From Oceanobacillus_B kapialis (GTDB lineage Bacteria > Bacillota > Bacilli > Bacillales > Amphibacillaceae), in NCBI RefSeq assembly GCF_042685265.1, contig NZ_JBHUMX010000013.1: DNA of 64,000 nucleotides; one strand, written 5' to 3'. A program made the translations under genes and the position numbers. Below the pieces are notes generated by a model. That model saw only the letters and a program-made list of their open reading frames with translations. It was not told the origin of the DNA and did no database searches. Of this stretch, positions 7,822-16,634 are shown piece by piece (within the stretch, counting starts at the first letter, position 1; each line of letters begins with the position of its first letter).

Positions 7822-8736
7822 TTAATCACACTGGTCACAATGTGAATGGACCGACGTATTTTCTCCCTCTACCTGAACCGTACAATGGGAGATATGAAAA
7901 GTATGCTTCGCTAATTGGTTTATTTTCATAAGTAGTTGATCTCGGTCAATGTTGTATTCTACTACCACATGACAGCTAAGTGCAGGGAACTCTGATGTGA
8001 TTGACCATACATGCATATCATGTACATTACGGATGCCTTCAATCTGGCCAATAGCTGTTTTGAGTTCCTCAACATTAATGTTTGCTGGCTTTCCTTCCAT
8101 CAAAATGTGTAGCGAATCTTTCACAATTCTGACACCTGAAAAAAGTATTAAGATGGAAACGAGCACACTTGCAATAGGGTCAGCAATATTCCAGCCAAAT
8201 ACCATAATAAGGGCCCCTGCAATGATGGCACCGACTGATCCCAATAAATCGCCTAAGACATGCAATAGTGCACTGCGGATATTCAAATTATCATGTGAAT
8301 CACCTCGCATTAACATCCAGGCCACGAGAATATTGACAAGAAAACCAATGATTGCAATAAGCATCATGCTTGCACTGACTTCTGGTGGTTCCAGAAACCG
8401 ATGATATGCCTCATAGAAAATATAAAGTGAGATGGCAATAAGGGTAATGCCATTTATGAAAGCTGCAATAATTTCAAATCGCTTATAGCCATATGTCTTA
8501 TCAGAAGTTGCTTGCTTTTCCCCGATCTTAAATGCTAGTAAGCTCAAACCTATTGCAGCGGCATCACTTAGCATGTGACCGGCATCAGATAACAAAGCAA
8601 GGCTGTTTGTAAGATATCCTCCAATGGCTTCAACAATCATAAAGGTGAAAATTGCTATAAAACTCCAAAACATAACCTTTTTATTTGCCGTATGATGATG
8701 GTGATGCCCGTGGCTATGGTCATGATTATGACTCAT
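7822..8736 (-). CDS. czcD: Cation diffusion facilitator, zinc efflux (CzcD-like)
   Basis: A 304-aa CDF transporter that exports Zn2+ and related divalent metals from the cytoplasm in exchange for protons or K+. It has a His-rich N-terminus (HNHDHSHGHHHHHT), six membrane segments, the transport-site motifs SDAGHMLSDAA (helix 2) and HVLGDLLGSVG (helix 5), and a cytoplasmic C-terminal domain with HDMHVWSITSE. It ends in a His/Cys tail (HSHCDQCD). It is the second gene of an operon behind the czrA-like repressor, 11 bases apart, so zinc-inducible expression is expected. Confidence 0.93.
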   Translation of the reverse strand: MSHNHDHSHGHHHHHTANKKVMFWSFIAIFTFMIVEAIGGYLTNSLALLSDAGHMLSDAAAIGLSLLAFKIGEKQATSDKTYGYKRFEIIAAFINGITLIAISLYIFYEAYHRFLEPPEVSASMMLIAIIGFLVNILVAWMLMRGDSHDNLNIRSALLHVLGDLLGSVGAIIAGALIMVFGWNIADPIASVLVSILILFSGVRIVKDSLHILMEGKPANINVEELKTAIGQIEGIRNVHDMHVWSITSEFPALSCHVVVEYNIDRDQLLMKINQLAKHTFHISHCTVQVEGENTSVHSHCDQCD

Positions 8737-8747
8737 CTTTTTCCCTC

Positions 8748-9050
8748 CTAATCTATATGCTTCGCATGTTGAATGGATTGTTCTAACAAGTTCATCACGT
8801 GATAATCATCAGGTGAATAGTAATACTTTGTTTTTTCCCTTCTACTTTTAACAAGTCGAAGTTGCTTCAAATATTTTAATTGGTGAGAAATAGCAGATTG
8901 ATTCATATCAAGCTCTTCGGCAATTTGACTAACCGAGCACTCTTTATAAAACAATAAGTGTAAAATTTTTATTCGGGTCGGGTCTGCCAGGGCTTTAAAA
9001 GTTAGGGAGACACTAGCAATCAATTCTTCTTCAATTGGTTTATATTTCAA
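8748..9050 (-). CDS. czrA: ArsR/SmtB-family zinc-sensing repressor (CzrA-like)
   Basis: A 100-aa winged-helix repressor with recognition region SQIAEELDMNQSAISHQLKYL (about residues 41-61). The C-terminal helix carries D82-x-H84 and H95-x-x-H98 (DYH...HAKH), spaced exactly like the alpha-5 zinc site of CzrA (DxH-10x-HxxH), so it should release DNA on binding Zn2+. It is first in the operon with czcD. A 22-base palindrome lies 17 bases upstream of the start codon. Confidence 0.92.
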   Translation of the reverse strand: MKYKPIEEELIASVSLTFKALADPTRIKILHLLFYKECSVSQIAEELDMNQSAISHQLKYLKQLRLVKSRREKTKYYYSPDDYHVMNLLEQSIQHAKHID

Positions 9051-9066
9051 TCTATTTCCTCCTTTT

Positions 9067-9088
9067 AATATGAGTATATGCTCATATT
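9067..9088 (-). promoter_or_regulatory. CzrA-type operator palindrome
   Basis: AATATGAG-TATATG-CTCATATT has perfect 8-base inverted arms, a form typical of ArsR/SmtB operators, and sits directly before czrA. It probably mediates zinc-responsive autoregulation of czrA-czcD. Confidence 0.8.
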
Positions 9089-9246
9089 GTAATATAGTGT
9101 TTAGAAAGATTCAAGAATACGGTTGATGTTTTTTCTATTTGAATTGTTATGGTAGACTATTTGTGGGACTGGAAAATTTTACGCCCAGTGTAAATAGAGT
9201 ATTTCATGTAAAAAAAGGGAAGTTAGATACAAAAGGAGCGCTTGCT

Positions 9247-9693
9247 ATGAGTATAATTCAAGCAAATCAGTTATCTGCTTTAAAAGTTGGCGAATTGATG
9301 ATCTCATCTGAAAAGGTTGCCCATGTCCAGGTAAATAATCCGTTAGAGCATGCACTACTTGTCCTCGTTAAATCAGGTTACTCTGCTGTACCGGTTTTGG
9401 ATCCTTCATACCGACTGCAAGGTACAATAGGGAAAACTAAAATATTGAATGAAATCCTTGGTCTTGAACGATTTGAAATGGAAAGGCTAGGGCATATGGA
9501 AGTTAAGGAAGTTATGAATGACGAGATACCATGCTTAAAAAAAGAGGATACGCTTATGGATGGGTTAAACGCAGTCATAAATCATCCATTTGTATGTGTA
9601 GCAGATGAAGACGGGTATTTTGATGGGATTTTAACCCGAAGAACAATTTTAAAACAGCTAAAGAAAGATATTTATACATCGCTTTATGAATAA
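9247..9693 (+). CDS. darB: CBS-pair protein DarB (YkuL)
   Basis: A 148-aa protein made of two CBS domains (about residues 15-75 and 80-140; MISSEKVAHVQVNNPLEHAL and VKEVMNDEIPCLKKEDTL). Length and location before dapH match B. subtilis YkuL/DarB, a cyclic-di-AMP receptor that activates the (p)ppGpp synthetase Rel and pyruvate carboxylase when c-di-AMP is low. PycA is encoded at 40 kb in this window. The ATG at 9247 is supported by AAGGAG 8 bases upstream; an in-frame upstream start at 9139 has none. Confidence 0.88.
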   Translation: MSIIQANQLSALKVGELMISSEKVAHVQVNNPLEHALLVLVKSGYSAVPVLDPSYRLQGTIGKTKILNEILGLERFEMERLGHMEVKEVMNDEIPCLKKEDTLMDGLNAVINHPFVCVADEDGYFDGILTRRTILKQLKKDIYTSLYE

Positions 9694-9699
9694 ACTGAC

Positions 9700-9745
9700 A
9701 GGTAGGTGCCTTTCTTTTACTATAGAGACAGGTACCTATTTTTAT
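9700..9745 (+). terminator. Terminator after darB
   Basis: TAGGTGCCT pairs with AGGTACCTA, followed by TTTTT. Confidence 0.7.
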
Positions 9746-9895
9746 TTAAAAATTGCAAAAGGTAGAGCTTATGTTTAGTGATGGATATCATCAAGTGCTC
9801 TTTCGCACAGAGGTTATTCGATAAATAGGTTATAATTTGCTTGAAAAATTTCAGTCTGCTAAAGTAAAGATAGTAAAGTTTAGGAGGAATAAATC

Positions 9896-10615
9896 GTGAA
9901 GATGATGGATGCAAATGAAATTATTAATTTTATCTCAAATAGCAAAAAGAGTACACCTGTAAAAGTTTACATAAAAGGGGAGAACCTTGCAACACTGCCA
10001 TATGGTGAAGATATTCAAGCGTTCGTTGAAAATAAAAGTGGTGTGTTATTTGGTGAGTGGAATGCAATAAATGCTATTTTAGAACAACATAAAGACGCAA
10101 TTACGGATTATGTAGTGGAAAACGATCGACGAAACTCTGCTATCCCATTACTTGATTTAAAAGGAATTAATGCTCGTATCGAGCCAGGAGCAGTAATTCG
10201 TGATCAAGTAGAAATTGGGGATGGTTGTGTCATCATGATGGGCGCATCGATTAACATTGGCGCAGCAATCGGCGAAGGTACAATGATTGATATGAATGCT
10301 GTACTAGGAGGAAGAGCAACAGTTGGGAAGAATTGTCACATAGGAGCCGGCACAGTGCTTGCAGGGGTTATTGAGCCACCTTCAGCAAAACCTGTAGTGA
10401 TTGAGGATGATGTGGTAATCGGTGCAAACGTAGTTGTATTAGAAGGAGTGACTGTTGGCAAAGGAGCGATTGTAGCTGCTGGAGCTATCGTTACAAAAGA
10501 TGTTGCCCCAAATACATTAGTTGCAGGGACACCAGCTAAAGTATTAAAAGAAATTGATGAAAGCACAAAGTCAAAGACGGAAATTAAACAAGAGCTACGC
10601 AAGCTTGATAATTAA
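9896..10615 (+). CDS. dapH: Tetrahydrodipicolinate N-acetyltransferase
   Basis: A 239-aa left-handed beta-helix acyltransferase, nearly the same length as B. subtilis DapH/YkuQ. The N-terminal alpha-helical DapH domain (MDANEIINFISNSKKSTPVK) is followed by hexapeptide repeats from about residue 85 to 210 (IEPGAVIRDQVEIGD, MMGASINIGAAIGEG, GGRATVGKNCHIGAG). It acetylates tetrahydrodipicolinate with acetyl-CoA, the first committed step of the acetyl branch to meso-diaminopimelate. It starts at GTG 9896 with TAGGAGG 8 bases before. dapL follows after 13 bases. Confidence 0.95.
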   Translation: MKMMDANEIINFISNSKKSTPVKVYIKGENLATLPYGEDIQAFVENKSGVLFGEWNAINAILEQHKDAITDYVVENDRRNSAIPLLDLKGINARIEPGAVIRDQVEIGDGCVIMMGASINIGAAIGEGTMIDMNAVLGGRATVGKNCHIGAGTVLAGVIEPPSAKPVVIEDDVVIGANVVVLEGVTVGKGAIVAAGAIVTKDVAPNTLVAGTPAKVLKEIDESTKSKTEIKQELRKLDN

Positions 10616-10628
10616 GCAGGTGGGAACA

Positions 10629-11759
10629 ATGGAAGAGGCCTCACTGCGGTCGATAAGACGCGACTTACATCAAATTCCCGAGTTAGGTTTTAAGGAAACA
10701 AAGACGCAGCATTATCTGTTAAATAAGCTAACGGAATGGCAGACAGAACGTGTGCACATAAGGAAATGGGAAACCGGTATACTTGTTCGTATTTCTGGTA
10801 CGAGTCCAACGAAAGTGATCGGATACCGTGCAGACATAGATGCACTTCCTATAACGGAAGAAACAGGTCTTTCCTTCACATCCACCCATTCAGGGAAAAT
10901 GCACGCATGTGGTCATGACTTCCATATGACGATTGCTCTTGCGTCCATTTACCATTATATAAAGAATCCTCCAGTCGATGATCTTTTGTTTATTTTTCAG
11001 CCAGCAGAAGAAGGGCCAGGAGGAGCCTTGCCAATGCTTCAGTCCGAGGCTTTCCAAGAATGGCGACCTGATGTGATCTTCGCCTTGCATATTGCACCAG
11101 AGTTACCAGTTGGCATTGTTTCAAGTAGGGAAGGTTTGCTGTTTGCGAATACAAGTGAACTATTTTTGGACTTCAAAGGGAAAGGTGGTCATGCGGCATA
11201 TCCACATCTTGCGAAAGATATGACTGTTGCAGCGAGTCAATTTGTTGTCCAACTACAACAGATCATTTCAAGAGGTATCGATCCTTTGGATAGTGCCTTG
11301 ATCACAATTGGTAAAATGGAAAGTGGATATGTACAAAACGCGATTGCCGAAACAGCCAGGCTTGAAGGAACGATTCGAACCCTTAGCCCTGAAACGATGC
11401 CACTTATTAAACAAAAGCTGCAACAATTAATAGATGGCTTTTCGCTTACTTATGATTGTGAGATCAGTGTTGATTATGGAGCAAATTATTATCAGGTATA
11501 CAATGAAGCTTCCTATGTAAAACTTTTTTCTGAAGGTATGGCACAAGAAGGTATAGTCTATGAAGAAGCTCCCGCAGCAATGACAGGGGAAGACTTTGGC
11601 TATATGTTAAAAGAAATTCCAGGCTTCATGTTTTGGCTTGGAGTTGATTCTCCGTATGGGTTACATCATGCGCAGCTTAATCCTAAAGAAGAAGCACTAT
11701 CAGTTGGCGTAAAAGCAGTCGTTAAAACCATCGAAAAAATAGTCAGCAGTCACGTATAA
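10629..11759 (+). CDS. dapL: N-acetyldiaminopimelate deacetylase
   Basis: An M20-family amidohydrolase of 376 aa that removes the acetyl group from N-acetyl-LL-diaminopimelate. Metal-site motifs are visible: GYRADIDALPI, HACGHDFHM, QPAEEGPGGA and TGEDFGYM, with the dimerisation domain in between. Length and motifs match B. subtilis DapL (YkuR). The ATG at 10629 follows CAGGTGGGA and gives 376 aa; a longer frame reaches back into dapH but is not needed. It is the second gene of dapH-dapL. Confidence 0.93.
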   Translation: MEEASLRSIRRDLHQIPELGFKETKTQHYLLNKLTEWQTERVHIRKWETGILVRISGTSPTKVIGYRADIDALPITEETGLSFTSTHSGKMHACGHDFHMTIALASIYHYIKNPPVDDLLFIFQPAEEGPGGALPMLQSEAFQEWRPDVIFALHIAPELPVGIVSSREGLLFANTSELFLDFKGKGGHAAYPHLAKDMTVAASQFVVQLQQIISRGIDPLDSALITIGKMESGYVQNAIAETARLEGTIRTLSPETMPLIKQKLQQLIDGFSLTYDCEISVDYGANYYQVYNEASYVKLFSEGMAQEGIVYEEAPAAMTGEDFGYMLKEIPGFMFWLGVDSPYGLHHAQLNPKEEALSVGVKAVVKTIEKIVSSHV

Positions 11760-11780
11760 TATTTAAAACGTAGCAGAAGC

Positions 11781-11802
11781 TATATAGGAGATTTTCTATA
11801 TA
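11781..11802 (+). promoter_or_regulatory. Small hairpin abutting the ykuS ribosome binding site
   Basis: TATATAG (11781-11787) and CTATATA (11796-11802) form a perfect 7-base inverted repeat, and the GGAGG of ykuS begins at the very next base. It could affect ribosome access; the effect is an inference. Confidence 0.35.
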
Positions 11803-11814
11803 GGAGGCTGTGAA

Positions 11815-12057
11815 ATGGCTCGAATTGGTGTGGAAGGTACTTTATCAGATGTAAAAGCTGCCCTTATGGAAATGGGGCATGAAGTAGTAGACTTACGATC
11901 TGCAGAAGATGCAGCTTATTGTGATTGCTGTGTTATTTCAGGGCAAGATAAAGATGTTATGGGAATGTCTGACACGACGATATCAGGCCCTGTTATTAAT
12001 GCTCAAGGCACAGACGCATCAACTGTTTGTGAGCAGGTAAATCAAAAGCTTCGTTAA
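11815..12057 (+). CDS. ykuS: UPF0180 family protein YkuS
   Basis: An 80-aa protein, MARIGVEGTLSDVKAALMEM, containing a Cys pair in AAYCDCCVISGQDKDVMGM and the Ser/Thr-rich SDTTISGPVINA. It matches the UPF0180 family (YkuS), which is found after dapL in B. subtilis. Its function is unknown. GGAGG lies 7 bases before the ATG. Confidence 0.9.
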   Translation: MARIGVEGTLSDVKAALMEMGHEVVDLRSAEDAAYCDCCVISGQDKDVMGMSDTTISGPVINAQGTDASTVCEQVNQKLR

Positions 12058-12074
12058 TCATAATGTTTTTTTAA

Positions 12075-12113
12075 AGGGAAAATTCTCCTATGAGGAGGGT
12101 TTTCTTTTTTTTT
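12075..12113 (+). terminator. Terminator after ykuS
   Basis: GAAAATTCTCCT pairs imperfectly with AGGAGGGTTTTC, followed by nine T. Confidence 0.85.
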
Positions 12114-12241
12114 CCTGGATTAATTCCGAGATAAACAAAGTTTCCTCTCTTACAAGAATTAACGCAGTTGCGACCTAAGGTACCGAATTCAATTAAACCT
12201 ACATATAAATAAAAAGAGAAAACGCATGGAGGAGAAACAGT

Positions 12242-12679
12242 ATGCAATTAAGAGAGCGTATCCCGAACCTATCAGGGGCAACAGGTTGGCTTAACAGCGA
12301 AATCACAAATAATGACATACATGAGGGGAAACCTATACTTATCCATTTTTGGTCGGTTAGTTGCGACTCGTGTGTGAAAAGCATCCCATTTATCCAGAGT
12401 CTATTAGAAACACAGTATGATAAGATTCAAGTTATCGCTATTCATATGCCCCGCTCTGAAAAAGATAAGGAATTAGATCAAATTACCCGTAAAACTGCTG
12501 AATACAAAATGAAGCAACCAATAGCTATTGATAATGAGTATAACCTTTCCAAGAGGTTTGCTGTCCGTCATGTGCCAGCATATTTTTTATTTGACGGGAG
12601 CGGCCTTCTAAGATACAAGCAAAGTAGTGGCTCCGTAAGACTGCTAAAAAAACGAATTGATCGTTTTGTTGATGCATAA
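12242..12679 (+). CDS. ykuV: Thioredoxin-like thiol-disulfide protein YkuV
   Basis: A 145-aa TlpA/ResA-like thioredoxin fold without signal peptide. The active site is WSVSCDSCVKSIP (Cys41 and Cys44), the cis-Pro loop is VRHVPAYFLFD, and IAIHMPRSEKD is shared with B. subtilis YkuV, a cytoplasmic thiol-disulfide oxidoreductase. The neighbours ykuT and ykuU known from B. subtilis are absent. GGAGG precedes the ATG. Confidence 0.9.
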   Translation: MQLRERIPNLSGATGWLNSEITNNDIHEGKPILIHFWSVSCDSCVKSIPFIQSLLETQYDKIQVIAIHMPRSEKDKELDQITRKTAEYKMKQPIAIDNEYNLSKRFAVRHVPAYFLFDGSGLLRYKQSSGSVRLLKKRIDRFVDA

Positions 12680-12725
12680 TAGTATAGCAGGGCCATATTA
12701 AGTTAATCAGTGGACGTAAAAGCAT

Positions 12726-12770
12726 TACCAACATGTTCGCAAAGGGTCAAACAAGTTGGTGGTGTTTTTA
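12726..12770 (+). terminator. Terminator after ykuV
   Basis: ACCAACATGTT pairs with AACAAGTTGGT (one mismatch), followed by GGTGTTTTTATTTT. Confidence 0.65.
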
Positions 12771-12923
12771 TTTTGTACATTAATAAGTAAAACCTATCAC
12801 ACTTTTTCCTAAGAATAATGCAACTGAAAAAATTTAAAAAATTTAAGCAAAAGGAGTAGATATTTATTTCGGAAACCGTTATATTAGTAATTACGTTAAT
12901 AAAGAACTGGGGGAGGGAACAAC

Positions 12924-14675
12924 TTGAATACCTTTAAACAACTAAAGCGGTTTTATTGGCCAAATAAGAAATACTTCATTTTGTCACTTGTATTTCTTGT
13001 GTTTGTAACGGGAATCACTGTGGTCTATCCAATAATACTGCAACAAACCATCGACAATGTGGTGTATGGGGATCAATACTCCTTAATTCCATACATTGCA
13101 GGAGTCTTTATATTTTTAATGATTATTAAAGGGGTCGCAACCTATTTTCACCAATACTTAGGAGATTTATTTGGAATCATATCTGTTTATAAACTGAGAA
13201 ACGCATTATATGGAAAATTGCAGGCATTGTCTTTTAAATACTATGATAATGCAAAAACTGGAGATATCATGTCACGTCTTACAGCTGATGTTGAAGGTTT
13301 CCGATTTTTCTTATCAGCTGGTTTCGCAGAATTAATTCGTATTGTTTTATTAATTGGTCTAAGTTTGGCTGTTATGTTTTTTTATTCTATACCATTAGCG
13401 TTAGTGACAATGGCAGCCATGCCTTTTTTAATTATTGTCGTATTTCAGTTTGATAAGCGTGTACACCCTGCATTTAGAAGAATTAGAAAATCATTTGGGA
13501 AGCTCAACACAAGAGTCCAGGAAAATATTAGTGGGATGAATACTGTAAAATCATTATCCCGTGAGGATTTTGAAATTGGGAGATTCTCTACAAATAACGA
13601 CCATTACAGGCAAAATTATTTAAAAACCTCACGTCTATGGGCAAGGTATTTTCCACTCATGGAGTTTATTGGAGATGTTTGTGCTGTCGCCTTATTGACG
13701 TTTGGAGGATATCTTGTTATTTCTGGAAATTTAGCACCAGGTGAGTTGGTCGCATTCTTTAGTTTAGTTTGGTACATTATGGGCCCACTAATGAATTTAG
13801 GCTTTGTCATAAATCAATTTTCACAAGCAAAAGCATCTGGAGAGCGACTACTTGAGATTCTTGACGCGAAAGAGGATGTGCAAGAAAAAGAGAATGCCAT
13901 TGAAACAGACATAAAGGGCCATGTTACATTTAAAAATGTATCTTTAACCTACATTGAAGATGATGATGCTGCATTAAAAAATATCTCGTTTGACGCACCT
14001 CCAGGTAAAGTAGTTGGTTTAATTGGTGCGACTGGTTCCGGTAAAACAAGTATTACCCAATTGATCACGCGCTTTTACGAGGCAAATGAGGGAGAAGTGT
14101 TAGTGGATGGTCGACCTGTTGCCGATTATGGATTAAAAAAATTAAGGAGCAGTATTGGTTTTGTACTGCAAGAACCTTTCCTGTTTTCTACGTCAATTAG
14201 AGAAAATATCGCGTATGGTAATCCGGATGTATCGGAGGAACAAATAATCGATGCTGCAAAACGTGCTCAAGCACATGATTTTATTATGAAGATGCCAAAA
14301 GGGTACGACACAATGCTTGGAGAAAGAGGAATGGGGCTATCCGGTGGGCAGAAACAACGTATCGCCATTGCACGGGCCATTTGTGTTGATCCAAGTATTT
14401 TAGTACTGGATGATGCTACTTCAGCAGTTGATATGGAAACGGAATTCAAAATTCAAAAAGCATTAAAAGAAGTTATGAAAGGAAGAACGTCCTTTATTAT
14501 CGCGCATCGAATCTCTTCCTTGAAACATGCGGATGAAATTTTAGTATTAGAAGACGGTGAAATTGTAGAGCGTGGCCTGCATGATGAACTGGTTTCAAAT
14601 AATGGAACATACCAACGTATTTACGATATCCAATACCAAGATCGGGAAGCAATTCTCGAAACTGTGGATTTATAA
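12924..14675 (+). CDS. yknU: ABC exporter half-transporter with degenerate NBD (YknU-like)
   Basis: A 583-aa half-transporter with six membrane segments (residues 1 to about 310) and a nucleotide-binding domain: Walker A GATGSGKTS near 368, signature LSGGQKQR near 471, Walker B ILVLDDATSAVD near 495 and the switch His in IIAHRISS. The residue after the Walker B Asp is Asp instead of the catalytic Glu, the hallmark of the degenerate half of heterodimeric exporters (LmrCD/BmrCD type). It pairs with the next gene 12 bases away. The substrate is unknown, probably lipids or drugs. Resembles B. subtilis YknU, partner of YknV. Confidence 0.9.
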   Translation: MNTFKQLKRFYWPNKKYFILSLVFLVFVTGITVVYPIILQQTIDNVVYGDQYSLIPYIAGVFIFLMIIKGVATYFHQYLGDLFGIISVYKLRNALYGKLQALSFKYYDNAKTGDIMSRLTADVEGFRFFLSAGFAELIRIVLLIGLSLAVMFFYSIPLALVTMAAMPFLIIVVFQFDKRVHPAFRRIRKSFGKLNTRVQENISGMNTVKSLSREDFEIGRFSTNNDHYRQNYLKTSRLWARYFPLMEFIGDVCAVALLTFGGYLVISGNLAPGELVAFFSLVWYIMGPLMNLGFVINQFSQAKASGERLLEILDAKEDVQEKENAIETDIKGHVTFKNVSLTYIEDDDAALKNISFDAPPGKVVGLIGATGSGKTSITQLITRFYEANEGEVLVDGRPVADYGLKKLRSSIGFVLQEPFLFSTSIRENIAYGNPDVSEEQIIDAAKRAQAHDFIMKMPKGYDTMLGERGMGLSGGQKQRIAIARAICVDPSILVLDDATSAVDMETEFKIQKALKEVMKGRTSFIIAHRISSLKHADEILVLEDGEIVERGLHDELVSNNGTYQRIYDIQYQDREAILETVDL

Positions 14676-14687
14676 AGGGGGGATTAG

Positions 14688-16529
14688 ATGGCAAAGGCTA
14701 AGAAGAAGGAAACAGAAAGTAGGCATTTAACTCGGTTTCATTACACGGTGGACCAGGCCGTTGAGAAACAATTTAACTGGAAACAGATGATGCGCCTGCT
14801 TGTTTACTTAAAACCATATTCAAAAAATTACTTGCCTGCTGCGGTTATAGCCATGTTTGTATCCACAGCAGTTCGCTTGATTGTACCAATCCTTATTGGG
14901 AAAGTCGCTATTGATGTCGCAATAGAAAATCAAGATACCACACTGTTAACATACCTTGTTGTCGGGATTGGGATTTTATATTTACTAAGCTATGTTGGGA
15001 ACACATTTCGAATTAAATGGGTCAATATTCTAGGACAAAATGTGATATATGACCTAAGACAACACTTATTTTCTCACGTCCAACGTTTATCACATCGCTT
15101 TTTTGATTCTCGTTCAGCGGGTTCGATATTGGTAAGAATCATGAATGATATTAATTCCTTACAGGAGCTGTTCACGAACGGTATTATTAATTTGCTAATG
15201 GATGTTGTTACGTTAGTCGGCATAATTGTCATCTTGCTCGTTTTAAGTCCAAAACTAGCTCTAGCTATTATGGTGATTTTGCCGATTATGTTTTATATTT
15301 CTACAAAGCTGCGAAGAAATATTCGGCGTTCGTGGCAAGATGTTCGAATTCAGCAATCTCGTATGAATTCGCATTTAAACGAGGGCATTCAAGGGATGCG
15401 TATTACACAATCTTTTTCGCAGGAAAGAGAGAATGGAGAATACTTCAATGGGGTGAACCAAGGCTTCTTTGAAAGTTTCCGTAATGCATCTAAAAAAAGT
15501 GCTATGTTTAGACCATTTGTAGAAATGAGTAATGCAATTGGTACTGTTATCTTAATTGCCTATGGTGCACATCTTATTTTACTAGGGGAAGGAAATGGGG
15601 GAATAGAGTTAGGTACATTTGTAACATTTGCTTTTTTCCTTGGTATGTTTTGGGAGCCAATTTCCCGACTTGGTCAGATGTACAACCAGCTTTTAATGGC
15701 AATGGCAGCCTCTGAAAGAATTTTTGAATTCCTTGATGAGCAGCCAAATGTGGATGAAAAGGACACTTCCTATAATATTGAAAAGATGAAGGGAAATATC
15801 GAGTTCGATAAAGTAGAGTTTTCATATGATGAAGACCGAATTGCCTTGCATGAAATTTCACTCAATATTAAGCAAGGACAGACAATAGCGCTTGTCGGGC
15901 ATACGGGTAGTGGGAAATCCACTATCGCTAACCTGATTAGTAGGTTTTACGACCCAACAAAGGGGGCAGTCAAGATTGATGGGCATGATTTAAGGGATGT
16001 TAAAATCAACAGTCTCCGTCAAAAAATTAGCGTTGTTTTACAGGATACTTTTATATTCTCAGGCACCATTATGGAAAATATCCGTTTTGGTAACCCAACT
16101 GCCTCAGATGAGGAAGTCATTGAAGCAGCAAAAGTAGTAGGTGCAGATGACTTTATTCAAAGACTAGGTGAAGGCTATCAGACTGAAGTTGAAGAGAGAG
16201 GGAATATCCTATCTGCAGGGGAGAGGCAATTGTTGTCCTTTGCAAGGGCGTTGTTAGCAGACCCGACCATTCTCATTTTAGACGAAGCAACGGCTAGCAT
16301 TGATACAGAAACAGAAGTGAAAATACAAAAAGCTCTAAACACTTTACTTGAAGGAAGAACAGCAATTATTATTGCACACAGATTGTCTACAATCAGAGAA
16401 GCAGATAATATTTATGTACTAGAAAACGGAAGGGTACTTGAAAGTGGAAACCATGAGCAATTAATGGCAAAGCGTGGAGAGTACTTCGGATTGGTAAAAT
16501 CTCAATTCCAAATGCTTGATGCTATGTAG
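14688..16529 (+). CDS. yknV: ABC exporter half-transporter, catalytic partner (YknV-like)
   Basis: A 613-aa half-transporter with an N-terminal basic extension (MAKAKKKETESRHL), six membrane helices and an NBD: Walker A GHTGSGKST near 404, Walker B ILILDEATASID with the catalytic Glu, and IIAHRLST. Its signature is LSAGERQ, altered from LSGGQ. Together with the Asp in the first subunit's Walker B this gives one canonical and one degenerate ATP site, as expected for a heterodimer. It is co-transcribed with the preceding gene and ends at a strong terminator. Confidence 0.9.
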   Translation: MAKAKKKETESRHLTRFHYTVDQAVEKQFNWKQMMRLLVYLKPYSKNYLPAAVIAMFVSTAVRLIVPILIGKVAIDVAIENQDTTLLTYLVVGIGILYLLSYVGNTFRIKWVNILGQNVIYDLRQHLFSHVQRLSHRFFDSRSAGSILVRIMNDINSLQELFTNGIINLLMDVVTLVGIIVILLVLSPKLALAIMVILPIMFYISTKLRRNIRRSWQDVRIQQSRMNSHLNEGIQGMRITQSFSQERENGEYFNGVNQGFFESFRNASKKSAMFRPFVEMSNAIGTVILIAYGAHLILLGEGNGGIELGTFVTFAFFLGMFWEPISRLGQMYNQLLMAMAASERIFEFLDEQPNVDEKDTSYNIEKMKGNIEFDKVEFSYDEDRIALHEISLNIKQGQTIALVGHTGSGKSTIANLISRFYDPTKGAVKIDGHDLRDVKINSLRQKISVVLQDTFIFSGTIMENIRFGNPTASDEEVIEAAKVVGADDFIQRLGEGYQTEVEERGNILSAGERQLLSFARALLADPTILILDEATASIDTETEVKIQKALNTLLEGRTAIIIAHRLSTIREADNIYVLENGRVLESGNHEQLMAKRGEYFGLVKSQFQMLDAM

Positions 16530-16544
16530 TAATAGAAATATTAG

Positions 16545-16579
16545 GAAGGAGCAACTCGAAAAGAGGTTGCTCCTTTTTC
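16545..16579 (+). terminator. Terminator after the ABC exporter pair
   Basis: GGAGCAACTC-GAAAA-GAGGTTGCTCC followed by TTTTT. Confidence 0.88.
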
Positions 16580-16634
16580 TACTAATCATGTATGATAGCT
16601 ATAGCGACAAAGTTGAGTGATGGAGGAAAAAAGA

